Shown here: one piece after another, positions 1 through 9,438 of the stretch
Layout: each line of letters starts with the position of its first letter
Numbering within the stretch: position 1 is the stretch's first letter
Assembly (NCBI RefSeq): GCF_011044155.1
Contig: NZ_CP049056.1
Coordinates: 682,001 to 746,000, forward strand
DNA length: 64,000 nucleotides
Direction: 5' to 3'
From: Pikeienuella piscinae
Lineage (GTDB): Bacteria; Pseudomonadota; Alphaproteobacteria; Rhodobacterales; Rhodobacteraceae
Notes under the pieces: model-generated
The model's input: the letters and a program-made list of their open reading frames with translations, nothing else
Database searches by the model: none
Told to the model about the DNA's origin: nothing
Translations under genes and position numbers: made by a program

Positions 1-1
1 G

Positions 2-592
2 CCGGTCGAGGCCGATTACATCTGCCCGATTCCCGACAGCGGCACCCCCGCCGCGATCGGTTTCAGCCAGGAAAGCGGTATCCCTTTCGCCATGGGGATC
101 ATTCGCAACCAGTATGTGGGCCGAACCTTCATCGAGCCGACCGACCAGATCCGCAATATGGGCGTCCGCCTCAAACTCAACGTCAATCGCGCGCTGATCA
201 AGGGAAAGAACATCTGCCTCGTCGATGACAGCGTCGTCCGCGGCACCACTTCGCGTAAGATCCGCGACATGGTGCTAGACGCCGGCGCGGCCTCGGTTCA
301 CTTCCGCATCGCTTCACCACCCACCATGTGGTCCTGCTTTTATGGCGTCGATACGCCCGAGCGCGCCAAACTCCTCGCTCACAACATGACCGAGGAACAG
401 ATGGCGAAACATCTGCAGGTCGATTCACTGCGCTTCGTTAGTCTCGATGGTCTCTACCGGGCCTGCGGCTATGAGGGCGGCAGAGACGCCAAGCGACCGC
501 AATTTTGCGATGCATGCTTCTCCGGAGACTATCCGATTCCGCCCTCTGATATCATCGCCAAAGGTGATCTGAAGCTTAAAGAAACCGCTTGA
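2..592 (+). CDS. purF: Amidophosphoribosyltransferase, C-terminal part (5' end outside window)
   Basis: Catalyses the first committed step of purine synthesis, PRPP plus glutamine to phosphoribosylamine, in the cytoplasm. The frame is open from base 2, so the N-terminal glutamine amidotransferase domain and the start lie upstream of the window. The visible 196 residues are the phosphoribosyltransferase half. They contain PDSGTPAA near the left edge and the PRPP-binding motif CLVDDSVVRGTTS. The tail has clustered cysteines (FCDACFSGDYP), as in other PurF proteins. It ends 13 bp before an SDR gene on the same strand, probably co-transcribed. Family assignment is very secure; more than half of the protein is missing only because of the window edge. 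Confidence 0.96.
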   Translation, partial: PVEADYICPIPDSGTPAAIGFSQESGIPFAMGIIRNQYVGRTFIEPTDQIRNMGVRLKLNVNRALIKGKNICLVDDSVVRGTTSRKIRDMVLDAGAASVHFRIASPPTMWSCFYGVDTPERAKLLAHNMTEEQMAKHLQVDSLRFVSLDGLYRACGYEGGRDAKRPQFCDACFSGDYPIPPSDIIAKGDLKLKETA

Positions 593-605
593 ACATATTG
601 ATACT

Positions 606-1295
606 ATGAAATATTGTATCGCTCTCATCACCGGGGCCACGCGCGGACTCGGTTATGCCGTCTCCCTCGCCCTCGCTCGCCGTGGTGCGCATCTCATTGC
701 GCTCGGCCGGACCACGGGCGGGCTGGAGGAGCTGGACGACGAGATCCAGTCGACCGACGGCTCCGCCACTCTCGCTCCGCTCGACCTCAAGGACGATCCG
801 GGGCTGGAGCGACTCGGCGCGGCGATCCATGAGAGATGGGGCCGCCTCGACCTGCTTCTCCATTGCGCCGCCGAGGCGGCGCCGCTCTCACCGGCGGAAC
901 ACATCACCGCCAACGATCTCGACAAAGCGATTGCGGCCGACTTTCGCGTTGTCCAGCGGTTGATCCGAGTCACTCATCCGCTTCTCAGGGCGGCCCCGAG
1001 GGCGCAAGCGGTCTTTCTGGACGATCCGAAGACCGAGGGGGCGCGCTTTCATGGCGCCTATGGCGCCGCCAAGGCCGCGGCGCGCTCGCTCGTGCGTTCC
1101 TACGCGGCTGAGCAGGCGCGTCTTGGTCCGCGCGTCTGGCTTGCCGCGCCCCCGCCAATGGCCACGGCGATCCGCGCGCGCGCCCATCCGGGCGAGGACC
1201 GGAGCCGCCTCACCTCCTGTGAAGAAGTGGCAGGTCGGCTTGCGGCGAAAATCGTGGCGGCCGACGCCGCGCCAGGCGAAACCGTCACGCTCTGA
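606..1295 (+). CDS. Short-chain dehydrogenase/reductase family protein
   Basis: A 229-aa Rossmann-fold protein starting with the glycine-rich cofactor motif TGATRGLG (residues 9-16). The Tyr-x-x-x-Lys pair is present as YGAAK. The usual NNAG motif is replaced by HCAAE. Thirteen residues before the Tyr, where the catalytic Ser normally sits, there is an Asp (DDPKTEG), so the classical Ser-Tyr-Lys triad looks incomplete. It lies 13 bp after purF and probably forms an operon with it; the purF-SDR pairing is, as I recall, common in alphaproteobacteria. The substrate cannot be read from sequence. No strong Shine-Dalgarno precedes the ATG. It converges on der with 6 bp between them. Confidence 0.85.
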   Translation: MKYCIALITGATRGLGYAVSLALARRGAHLIALGRTTGGLEELDDEIQSTDGSATLAPLDLKDDPGLERLGAAIHERWGRLDLLLHCAAEAAPLSPAEHITANDLDKAIAADFRVVQRLIRVTHPLLRAAPRAQAVFLDDPKTEGARFHGAYGAAKAAARSLVRSYAAEQARLGPRVWLAAPPPMATAIRARAHPGEDRSRLTSCEEVAGRLAAKIVAADAAPGETVTL

Positions 1296-1301
1296 CTGCG
1301 G

Positions 1302-2678
1302 TCAGGCCCGATGTCCGCGCGGTTTTTTCTTGTCGGCGTATGGGTTCTCACCCTTGCGCATGGAGAGCCTGATTGGCACGCCTTTCAGGCCGAAATCCTG
1401 CCGCAACCCGTTGACAAGAAAGCGTGAGTAACTCGCCGGGAGGTCTTCGGGCTTGGAGCAGGAAACGATGAAGCTCGGCGGGCGCGCCTTTATCTGCGTC
1501 ATATAGCGCAGCCGAATGCGGCGTCCCGACGGCGCCGGCGGTGGATGCGCCTCCACGCGCGCGCCCAGCCACTGGTTCAGTTTCGCCGTCGTGACGCGTT
1601 TGTTCCATACCGCGTGCATATCCAGTACTGCTCCGCGCAGCCGATCCAGCCCGCGCCCGGTAAGGGCGGAAACCGTGACCAACGGCGCGCCGGAAAGCTG
1701 CGGCAGGAGGCGCTCCTGCATTTCCTTCAGTTCGGCGAGCCGGGCGCCGCGCGCCTCTTCGAGGTCCCATTTGTTGATTGCAAACACGACCGCCCGCCCC
1801 TCGCGCTCCGCGAGGTCCGCGATCCTCAGATCCTGGGTTTCAAAGGCGCTTGCGGCGTCCATCAAGAGCACCACGACTTCGGCGAACTTCACCGCCCGCA
1901 CTGCGTCGGAGGCCGAAAGCTTCTCGAGTTTCTCATCGATCCGCGCGCGCTTTCTGAGGCCCGCAGTGTCAAAAATTCGGAACGCCCGCCCACCCCAGTC
2001 CGTTTCAAGGCCGATCGCATCGCGCGTGATGCCGGCTTCCGGCCCGACGAGCAGCCGATCCTCCCCGAGAACAGCATTGACGAGGGTCGACTTGCCAGCG
2101 TTGGGCCGCCCGACAACAGCGATCTGCAAGGGCCGGTCCTCATCCGCCTCATCCGGCGCCTCGATCGCCTCAAGCGCCGCCTCGAACTCGTCGATCCGCG
2201 GCTGGAGAGCCGCATAAATCTCTTGGATTCCCTCACCATGTTCCGCTGAAACCGGAATCGGCTCGCCGATGCCGAGCGACCAGGCTTCATGCGTGGCGTC
2301 GGCGACGCGACCCTCGGCCTTGTTGCAGATCAGCAGCACATCCGCTCCGGCGCGGCGAAGAATATCGGCGACCTCGCGATCCGCAGGTGTGACGCCGGCG
2401 CGCGCATCGGTCATGAAGAGACAACAATCCGCCATCTCCACCGCGCGCTCGGTCAGTTTGCGCATCCGCCCCGGCAGGCTCTGATCTGCGGCGATCTCCA
2501 GCCCGGCGGTGTCGATAACGCGGAAATTCAGGTCGCCGATTCGCCCGTCGCCCTCACGCAGATCGCGTGTGACGCCCGGCTGATCGTCGACCAGCGCAAT
2601 TCGCCGCCCCACCAGACGGTTGAAGAGCGTCGATTTTCCGACATTCGGGCGGCCGATTAGGGCGATCGTGTAAGCCAT
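1302..2678 (-). CDS. der: Ribosome biogenesis GTPase Der (EngA)
   Basis: A 458-aa tandem GTPase needed for maturation of the 50S ribosomal subunit. GTPase domain 1 shows GRPNVGKS (9-16), DTAG (56-59) and NKAE (119-122). Domain 2 shows GRPNAGKS (190-197), DTAG (237-240) and NKWD (302-305). The last ~90 residues form the KH-like domain and end in a basic tail (KKKPRGHRA). The G4 motif of domain 1 carries Glu in place of Asp, whereas domain 2 is canonical. An AAGGGG ribosome binding site precedes the ATG. It is the last gene of a yfgM-bamB-der string, the order also known from E. coli, which links outer-membrane assembly genes with this GTPase. Confidence 0.97.
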   Translation of the reverse strand: MAYTIALIGRPNVGKSTLFNRLVGRRIALVDDQPGVTRDLREGDGRIGDLNFRVIDTAGLEIAADQSLPGRMRKLTERAVEMADCCLFMTDARAGVTPADREVADILRRAGADVLLICNKAEGRVADATHEAWSLGIGEPIPVSAEHGEGIQEIYAALQPRIDEFEAALEAIEAPDEADEDRPLQIAVVGRPNAGKSTLVNAVLGEDRLLVGPEAGITRDAIGLETDWGGRAFRIFDTAGLRKRARIDEKLEKLSASDAVRAVKFAEVVVLLMDAASAFETQDLRIADLAEREGRAVVFAINKWDLEEARGARLAELKEMQERLLPQLSGAPLVTVSALTGRGLDRLRGAVLDMHAVWNKRVTTAKLNQWLGARVEAHPPPAPSGRRIRLRYMTQIKARPPSFIVSCSKPEDLPASYSRFLVNGLRQDFGLKGVPIRLSMRKGENPYADKKKPRGHRA

Positions 2679-2719
2679 CGCCGCCCCTTACGCCGGCGCG
2701 GCGACGGCGGCAAGCCGCT

Positions 2720-4036
2720 TCAGCGCAGCGCCACCAGTTCACCGGCGTCAGTAATGACATAAACCACGCCGCCCGCCACCACAGGCCCCAATCCGACGAG
2801 GCCGGACACCGGCGTCGAGCCCGTCGATGCGCCGGTCAGGGGATCGAAGGTCAGGATCTCGCCCTCCGAGCTGGTCACCAGCAGTCGCCCTCCGGCGAGA
2901 ACCGGTCCGCCATATGTGATCGCATCCGTACGGTCCTCCTGATCCCGGTACTCCTGGAGCGGCGTCGTCCACATGGTAGACCCATCCTGTCCGGATAACC
3001 GCTTCAGTTCGGCGTTGTCGGTGATCAAGAACAAGGTCTGCCCATCGGCCCACACCGGCCCGCGCGCGCCGAAGTCGCGAGTCCAACCTCGTCGGCCGCT
3101 GCGCCCGTCGATCGCCGCAAGCCGGCCGCTCTGGTTGCCCGCGATCACCGCGACGCCGATAATCACCGGATCCGAGGAAATGTCGCTGATCACTGAACTC
3201 GCCTGACCCCGCCGTCCGCCGCTCAAGACGTCAGACCAGAGGCGCTGCCCGCTCGTCGCCCTGACGGCGATCAGTTCGCCCGAACCGAACGGCAGAATCG
3301 CGACGCCGCCCGGCGAAATCGCCGGGCTCGCGCCGCCGAACACGCCGGCGTCCGACGCCGCGCCCGCCACCCGCCAGCGGACGGCCCCATCCTCGGCCGC
3401 GAAGGCGAGAGAGGTGTTGTCGCGGGCGACGACGACGACGACGCCGTCGGACACAGCCGGCGCGGCGCGCACCGGCGCCGGCAATTTCTGACGCCAGATT
3501 TCCTCTCCACTCGCCGCGTCGAGGGCGACGACCTGGCCGAAACCGGTAGTAACAAAAAGGCGTCCGGACTCGAACGCGAGGCCGCCACCGAAGCCAACCT
3601 CCCCGCTTTCGCCCTCGGGAGAAAGATCGCGCCTCCATTGCGCGCCGCCCCCGCCTGTGCTGAACGCGCTGACCTGGGCCTCAGAGTCGAGCGTAAAGAC
3701 GCGGCCGCCGGCGACGACCGGCGTAGCGGTCAACCGCTCTCCACCGTAGCCGATATCGGCGCGCCATGCGACGGAAAGCGAGGCGGGTCCGGCGACATTG
3801 CCGATCGCATGGGTCGGGCCGGCGTTGACCTGGGTCCATTCGGCGTTCTGCTTCGGGGGGCTTATCGCGCTGATCTGACTGGCGATGTCGGGCGGGGTCA
3901 TATTCTCGCCCGCCACCGCGCGCACGGGAATGCGCTCGCCCGGCAGAATTTCCTCGTCATCCTCGAAATAGCCGCATCCCGAAAGCACGAAAGTGATAAG
4001 CCCGGCGACGAAGCCGACGCGCGTCAAGGCGATCAT
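2720..4036 (-). CDS. bamB: BamB-like outer membrane assembly lipoprotein (PQQ-type beta-propeller)
   Basis: About 438 aa. The N-terminus is a lipoprotein signal peptide with lipobox LSGC around residue 20, so the mature protein should be lipid-anchored and periplasmic. The rest consists of repeated beta-propeller blades with patterns such as VFTLDSEAQVSAFS, VVALDAASGEEIWRQ and LAAIDGRSGRRGW. These are typical of the BamB/PQQ-like family that supports beta-barrel insertion by the BAM complex. I prefer the ATG at 4036 over an in-frame TTG six bases upstream. It sits between a YfgM-like gene and der on the same strand, which strengthens the BamB call over a quinoprotein dehydrogenase. Confidence 0.88.
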   Translation of the reverse strand: MIALTRVGFVAGLITFVLSGCGYFEDDEEILPGERIPVRAVAGENMTPPDIASQISAISPPKQNAEWTQVNAGPTHAIGNVAGPASLSVAWRADIGYGGERLTATPVVAGGRVFTLDSEAQVSAFSTGGGGAQWRRDLSPEGESGEVGFGGGLAFESGRLFVTTGFGQVVALDAASGEEIWRQKLPAPVRAAPAVSDGVVVVVARDNTSLAFAAEDGAVRWRVAGAASDAGVFGGASPAISPGGVAILPFGSGELIAVRATSGQRLWSDVLSGGRRGQASSVISDISSDPVIIGVAVIAGNQSGRLAAIDGRSGRRGWTRDFGARGPVWADGQTLFLITDNAELKRLSGQDGSTMWTTPLQEYRDQEDRTDAITYGGPVLAGGRLLVTSSEGEILTFDPLTGASTGSTPVSGLVGLGPVVAGGVVYVITDAGELVALR

Positions 4037-4064
4037 GGTCAATCCAATCCTCTCAAATTCACCT

Positions 4065-4727
4065 TCAGCCTGTCGCCTCTTCCGCCGCGCCGATCGCGGT
4101 CAGTACGGCTTCGACGCGCTGGCGCAATCCCTGCGGAGCCGCCTCGTCCGCGGCGACGGCGCGCAGCGCATCGGCCGCCGCTTCCCTGTCTCCAGCCGCA
4201 AGCAGGGCCGCGCCCTTCGCCTCGAGCGCCAGCAGCCGGAACGCGCCGTTGCCATCCGTGATCGGGGTCAGCGCCTCCGCCTGCGCCATCGGCTCCATAC
4301 CGGACGCGCGCTCCATCACCGCGCGGAACGCGGCGAAATCCCGGAGGATCGGATCCGCCGCGCCATCTTCGGCGACGATCTCATAGGCCTTGGCGGCCTC
4401 CTCCCATCGACCGTCCGCCGCGAAAGCGCCGGCCGCGCGAAGCCGCGCCAGCACCGCGGCGCCCTCATTGCCGGTCTGCTCCGCCAGCGTCGTCAACGCT
4501 TCGGCCGCTTCGGTCGGCGCGATCTCGGAGGCGGCGATCATCGCCGCGCCGGCCTGGCGCGCTTCCTGAACGGCCTGCGCATCCATCCAGGCCTTGCCGC
4601 CGGCCAGCGCCACGATCACCACGATGCCGCCGATCACATAAGGCCCCCAGCGCCGCCAAAGCGCATACATCTGGTCGCGCCTGACCTCTTCGCTGACCTC
4701 GTCGATGAATGAATCCCTGTCGCTCAC
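4065..4727 (-). CDS. YfgM-like tetratricopeptide membrane protein
   Basis: About 220 aa. A short cytoplasmic N-terminus rich in charged residues (SDRDSFIDEVSEEVRR) is followed by one transmembrane helix near residues 30-48 (YVIGGIVVIVALAGG). The remainder is an alanine-rich helical region with TPR character. This is the layout of YfgM, an ancillary SecYEG/periplasmic chaperone partner. A GGAGG five bases before the GTG at 4727 supports that start over the GTG two codons upstream. The gene lies 28 bp upstream of bamB on the same strand. The identity rests on architecture and on the yfgM-bamB-der order more than on catalytic motifs. Confidence 0.82.
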   Translation of the reverse strand: MSDRDSFIDEVSEEVRRDQMYALWRRWGPYVIGGIVVIVALAGGKAWMDAQAVQEARQAGAAMIAASEIAPTEAAEALTTLAEQTGNEGAAVLARLRAAGAFAADGRWEEAAKAYEIVAEDGAADPILRDFAAFRAVMERASGMEPMAQAEALTPITDGNGAFRLLALEAKGAALLAAGDREAAADALRAVAADEAAPQGLRQRVEAVLTAIGAAEEATG

Positions 4728-5000
4728 GCGCACCTCCGCCTTCCCGCGCAGCCATTGGGGCGGGATGCGGACGTTACAAAACGTGCTGAGGAAATCCTAG
4801 ACCCGAATTCCGCAATTGGAGAAACGGAATTTGGCGAGCGGTGCTTACGTGTGGTCAACCACCGCATGTGCGTATGACTGCCGGTAGCGGTCTTGTCGCT
4901 TCGTGGATATACCCTATTTTCAGTACCTGATTTCATGGCGCGGCTTGAGCGCGCCCAAGGGGGCGCGACCCCGATAGCGAAACGGTATTTGCGGGCGATT

Positions 5001-6029
5001 ATGCGCGTGACTGGGTTCATCCTGGCGGCCACGGCGAGTTTCGCCCTTCTTGGCGCGCCCGCTAAGGCGGTAGAGCGCGAGCCTGTGCCGGTCGTCGCCG
5101 TGGCTTCTCACGCTCAAGAATTCGCCGACCGGCTTATTCTGCGCGGCCGAACCGAGGCCAACCGCAAGGTCGAAGTGAAATCCGAGATCGCCGGACTCGT
5201 CGCTTCCCCGCCCCTTCGCAAGGGTGCGCAGGTTCGGGCGGGGGAAATCCTCTGCAATATCGAGGATGGCGGCCGCACCGCGGAACTGGCCGAAGCCAAG
5301 GCCCGGTTGAGCGAGGCGCAGCAGAATTTCGAAGCCTCCGAACAACTGTCGAAAAAGGGGTTCACGACCGAGACGCGCGCGAACGCGATGATCGCCGAGT
5401 TAGCACAGGCACATGCGCGCGTGCTTCGGGCGGAGCTGAATATCGAGCGGCTCGCGATCGCCGCGCCCTTCGACGGTATATTGGAGAGCGACACGGCCGA
5501 ACTCGGGTCGCTCCTGCAGAGCGGTTCGACATGCGCCACGTTGATCGCGCTCGATCCGATCAAGCTCATCGCCTATGTGCCGGAGCGGTCCGTCGACGCG
5601 ATCGAAGTCGGCGCGCGGATTCAGGCGCGTCTGATCACCGGGCGTGAGATCGAGGGACGGATCAGTTTCGTCTCCCGCGCAGCCGACCGCGAAACGCGCA
5701 CCTATCTTGTCGAAGCCGAAGCGCCCAACCCCGATCTCGCCATCCGCGACGGTATGACCGCCGAGATTGGGGTCGCGCTCAAGAGCCGCATGGCGCATCT
5801 CGCGCCCCAGAACGCGCTGACGCTGAATGACGATGGCGCGCTCGGCGTGCGGCTCGCGGTCGACGGGGTTGCGCGGTTCGCGCCGGTCACGATCCTGAAG
5901 GACGAGCCGCGCGGCGTCTGGCTCGACGGGCTGCCTGAAACCGCGGATATCCTCGTCGCCGGGCAGGAGTTCGTCATCGACGGCGCGCCGCTCGACGTCG
6001 AATATGCCGAACCGGATCGCATCCAGTGA
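5001..6029 (+). CDS. RND efflux periplasmic adaptor (membrane fusion protein)
   Basis: About 342 aa from the ATG at 5001, which gives a clean signal peptide ending in APAKA. An in-frame ATG at 4935 and a TTG at 4893 would add a basic N-terminal extension and cannot be excluded. Domains in order: a lipoyl/barrel-sandwich half (VKSEIAGLVASPPLRKGAQV), an alpha-helical hairpin with Glu/Ala-rich heptads (~residues 95-150), the second lipoyl half (LAIAAPFDGILESDTAELG), then beta-barrel and membrane-proximal domains. It bridges the inner-membrane pump to an outer-membrane channel. Its stop overlaps the pump gene's GTG start (GTGA), so the two are translationally coupled. No outer-membrane channel gene is adjacent. 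Confidence 0.93.
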   Translation: MRVTGFILAATASFALLGAPAKAVEREPVPVVAVASHAQEFADRLILRGRTEANRKVEVKSEIAGLVASPPLRKGAQVRAGEILCNIEDGGRTAELAEAKARLSEAQQNFEASEQLSKKGFTTETRANAMIAELAQAHARVLRAELNIERLAIAAPFDGILESDTAELGSLLQSGSTCATLIALDPIKLIAYVPERSVDAIEVGARIQARLITGREIEGRISFVSRAADRETRTYLVEAEAPNPDLAIRDGMTAEIGVALKSRMAHLAPQNALTLNDDGALGVRLAVDGVARFAPVTILKDEPRGVWLDGLPETADILVAGQEFVIDGAPLDVEYAEPDRIQ

Positions 6030-9000
6030 GCGGAATCGTAACCTGGGCGGTCAGCCACGGCCGCATGATCCTCGCCATGGTCCTGCTCGCTATCGGCGCC
6101 GGAAGCACAGCCTATCTGAGCCTGCCCAAGGAGGGCAGCCCCGATATCGACATTCCCGTGCTCTATGTCTCGGTTCCTCTGCCGGGAATTAGCGCGAGCG
6201 ATTCCGAAAGGTTGCTGGTGAAACCGCTCGAGGCGGAGCTTCGCGGGATAGAGGGCCTCGACGAGATGACCGCCATCGCGTCCGAAAACCATGCCGGCGT
6301 CCTTCTCAAGTTCGAATTCGGCTGGGACAAGACCGCCACCGTGGCCGAGGTGCGCGACAAGGTCGACCGGGCCAAGGCGGAGATGCCTTTCGAGGTCGAG
6401 GAGCCGCAGGTCATCGAGGTCAATCTCTCGGCCTTTCCAATCGTCGTCATCACGCTTTCGGGCGAAGTTCCCGAACGCACACTATTGAGAATAGCGAAGG
6501 ACCTACAGCGCGAGATCGAATCGATCTCGTCGATTCTCGAAGCCGGCCTCGCCGGCCATCGCGACGAGATGATCGAAGTGTTGATCGATCCGCTGAAGAT
6601 GGAGGCCTACGACGTTACAGCCGAAGAGCTGCTGCGCGTCGTCTCCGCCAACAACGCGCTCGTCGCGGCCGGCGCGCTGGAGACCGGCGCGGGGGCCTTT
6701 TCCGTCAAGCTTCCCGGCTCCTTTGAGACTGCGGAGGAAATCTACCAACTGCCGGTGCGTCTGGTCGGCGATCGAATGGTGACGCTGGGCGACATCGCCA
6801 CAATCCGCCGCACCTTCAAGGACGCCGAAGGCACCGCGCGCTTCAACGGGGAGCCGACCGTTGCGCTACAGGTGAAAAAGCGCACGGGCGAAAACATCAT
6901 CGGCGCCGTCGAAGCGGTCCGCAAAGCAGTCGAAACAGCACAGGCGCGCTGGCCGGCCGCGCTTCGCTCTACGGTCCATATCGACTTGTCGATGGACGAA
7001 AGCACGCGCGTCCTCGACATGGTCGAGCAACTCGAAGGCGCAGTGCTCACCGCCGTTCTGCTGGTCATGGTGGTCGTTGTCCTCACGCTCGGCTTCCGCT
7101 CCTCCATGCTCGTCGGAATCGCAATTCCGTGCTCGTTCATGCTCTCCTTCGCGCTCATCGCGGTCTTCGGAATGACCATAAACAACATGGTCATGTTCGG
7201 TCTGATCCTTGCTGTCGGGATGCTTGTCGACGGCGCCATCGTCGTCGCCGAATACGCCGACAGACGCCTCACCGAGGGCGCGGGACCAGGCGTCGCCTAC
7301 GCCGAGGCGGCGCGCCGGATGTTCTGGCCCATCGTATCGTCCACCGCGACGACGCTCTGCGCGTTCCTTCCAATGCTGTTCTGGCCCGGCATACCGGGCG
7401 AATTCATGGGGCAGTTGCCGGTCACACTCATTTTCGTGCTATCGGCCTCGCTCATCGTCGCATTGATCTTCCTGCCAGTGATCGGATCGGTGATCGCACG
7501 CGGGTTCGCCTTTCTCGGGCGCGGGTTTGCGGGTGTCTCCCGCGGGGTCGGTCTCGGCGCCGCGCAGAAGCCGGCGACGATCGAATACGGCTACCGCCGC
7601 ACTCCGTTCGGGCGCGTCGTGCAGGCGATCGTCGGCAATCCCGTCATGCCGTTCGTGGCGCTCATCGCAGCGGTAGGCATGGTGGCGGCCACGGTCATCA
7701 CATTTCAGAGCCACAATCTCGGCGTCGATTTCTTCGTGAAAACCGAACCCGAGCGCGCGATTGTGCATGTCCGCGCCCGCGGCAACCTCTCCATCGCCGA
7801 GAAGGACCGCCTCGTACGGCGAGTCGAGAACGAGGTGATCGGGATCGATGGCGTTGAGTCGGTCTTTGCCTTCGCAGGCGTCGGCGGCTTGGAGCAGAAA
7901 GGCGGCGACAGCCCGTCCGACGCCATCGGTCAGGTCCAGGTGGAGTTGAAGCCTTGGGACGAAAGACGTGACGGCGACGAGATCATCGCAGATGTGGAGC
8001 GGCGCATCTCGCGCATCCCCGGCGTCATCGCCGAACTGGCGGTGCAGAAGGACGGCCCGCAGCAGGGAAAACCGGTTCAGCTGCGGCTGATGACCTCGAA
8101 CTGGGACGCCTTGATGACTACGGCGGCGGCCGCCCGCGCCGGCTTTGAATCTGTCGAAGGCCTCGTCAATATTGATGACACGAGGCCCCTGCCCGGCATC
8201 GACTGGTCGATCAAGGTCGACCGGGAGATGGCAGGCCGCTTCGGCGCCGATATCGCCACGATCGGCACGCTCGTCCAGCTTGTGACGCGCGGCGCGCTGC
8301 TCGACACCATCCGCCCGGAGGACAGCGACGAGGAACTCGACATCCGCGTCCGCTTCCCCGAACGGGACCGCCTGATCTCGACATTGGAGCAGATGCGGCT
8401 CCGCACTTCGAAAGGGTTGGTGCCGCTCTCCAATTTCATCGAGATCACACCGGTTCCCAGCATCGGGGAAATCAGCCGTTTCGACACCGTTCGCTTTGTC
8501 GATATCCGCGCCGACGTCGCGCCCGGCGTCAACGCGAACGAGAAAATCGCCGTGATCGAACGCTGGATCGAAGCCAACCCCCTGCCCGCCGGAGTCGACT
8601 ACAGCTTTCGCGGCGATCAGGAGGAACAGGCCGAAAGCATGGCGTTCCTCGGCAAGGCGTTCCTCGGCGCGCTCGGGCTGATGTTCGCGATCCTGCTGGC
8701 GCAGTTCAACTCGATCTACAATTCGATTCTCGTACTCACCGCCGTCGTCATGTCGGTGGCGGGCGTGCTGATCGGCATGATGGTCATGGGTCAACCCTTT
8801 TCGATCATCATGACGGGAACCGGCGTCGTCGCCCTCGCCGGGATCGTGGTGAACAACAATATTGTGCTGATCGACACATATCGAGAATTCGCGGCCGAGA
8901 TGCCGCGTCTGGAAGCGATCATCCGCACCGCGGAGCAGCGTATCCGCCCGGTGCTTCTGACGACGATCACCACGATCGCCGGTCTGTTGCCGATGATGTT

Positions 9001-9433
9001 CGCGACATCGATCAATTTCGGCGCGTTCCCGACGCTCTTCTCCGGCGGGATTTTCAGCACCGCGGCCTGGGCGGGGTTCCTGGCGAGCGTCCTTGAGGTC
9101 GGAGCGCCGAGCGCGCTTCTCTGGACGCAACTCGCCACCGCCGTCGTGTTCGGCCTCGCCATCGCGACCTTTCTCACGTTGCTCGCGACGCCAGCCGCGC
9201 TCGCCGCGAGGGTCTGGGTGAATGACGGACTCTTCGGGCGCTATGGTCCGGCGCATCGCGTCCTTGCGACGCTGACTCTGGTGGGCGCCGCCCGCCAAGC
9301 GTTCTTCGCCGAGGTGGAGCGGAAGCGCGCGCTTGGCCACGCGGCTGCGCCGGAATTGGACTGGGATTCGGGCGCCGAAGCCGGACGAAATTTGAAGTCG
9401 GCGCGCAGGCGTTTCTTCGACGCCGCGGAATAG
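6026..9433 (+). CDS. RND family efflux transporter permease (AcrB/MexB superfamily)
   Basis: A 1135-aa inner-membrane proton-driven pump with the duplicated RND layout: an N-terminal helix (MILAMVLLAIGAGSTAYL), a large periplasmic loop, a helix bundle around residues 330-470, a second periplasmic loop and a second bundle from about 890. The proton-relay region in helix 4 reads GMLVDGAIVV (Asp402 then Gly), so only one of the usual two aspartates is kept. Helix 10 reads VVNNNIVLID (about 941-950) and lacks the AcrB-type lysine. These features fit the less-studied RND branch more than classical AcrB; the substrate is unknown. It starts at a GTG overlapping the adaptor stop. Confidence 0.94.
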   Translation: MSGIVTWAVSHGRMILAMVLLAIGAGSTAYLSLPKEGSPDIDIPVLYVSVPLPGISASDSERLLVKPLEAELRGIEGLDEMTAIASENHAGVLLKFEFGWDKTATVAEVRDKVDRAKAEMPFEVEEPQVIEVNLSAFPIVVITLSGEVPERTLLRIAKDLQREIESISSILEAGLAGHRDEMIEVLIDPLKMEAYDVTAEELLRVVSANNALVAAGALETGAGAFSVKLPGSFETAEEIYQLPVRLVGDRMVTLGDIATIRRTFKDAEGTARFNGEPTVALQVKKRTGENIIGAVEAVRKAVETAQARWPAALRSTVHIDLSMDESTRVLDMVEQLEGAVLTAVLLVMVVVVLTLGFRSSMLVGIAIPCSFMLSFALIAVFGMTINNMVMFGLILAVGMLVDGAIVVAEYADRRLTEGAGPGVAYAEAARRMFWPIVSSTATTLCAFLPMLFWPGIPGEFMGQLPVTLIFVLSASLIVALIFLPVIGSVIARGFAFLGRGFAGVSRGVGLGAAQKPATIEYGYRRTPFGRVVQAIVGNPVMPFVALIAAVGMVAATVITFQSHNLGVDFFVKTEPERAIVHVRARGNLSIAEKDRLVRRVENEVIGIDGVESVFAFAGVGGLEQKGGDSPSDAIGQVQVELKPWDERRDGDEIIADVERRISRIPGVIAELAVQKDGPQQGKPVQLRLMTSNWDALMTTAAAARAGFESVEGLVNIDDTRPLPGIDWSIKVDREMAGRFGADIATIGTLVQLVTRGALLDTIRPEDSDEELDIRVRFPERDRLISTLEQMRLRTSKGLVPLSNFIEITPVPSIGEISRFDTVRFVDIRADVAPGVNANEKIAVIERWIEANPLPAGVDYSFRGDQEEQAESMAFLGKAFLGALGLMFAILLAQFNSIYNSILVLTAVVMSVAGVLIGMMVMGQPFSIIMTGTGVVALAGIVVNNNIVLIDTYREFAAEMPRLEAIIRTAEQRIRPVLLTTITTIAGLLPMMFATSINFGAFPTLFSGGIFSTAAWAGFLASVLEVGAPSALLWTQLATAVVFGLAIATFLTLLATPAALAARVWVNDGLFGRYGPAHRVLATLTLVGAARQAFFAEVERKRALGHAAAPELDWDSGAEAGRNLKSARRRFFDAAE

Positions 9434-9438
9434 CCTGC

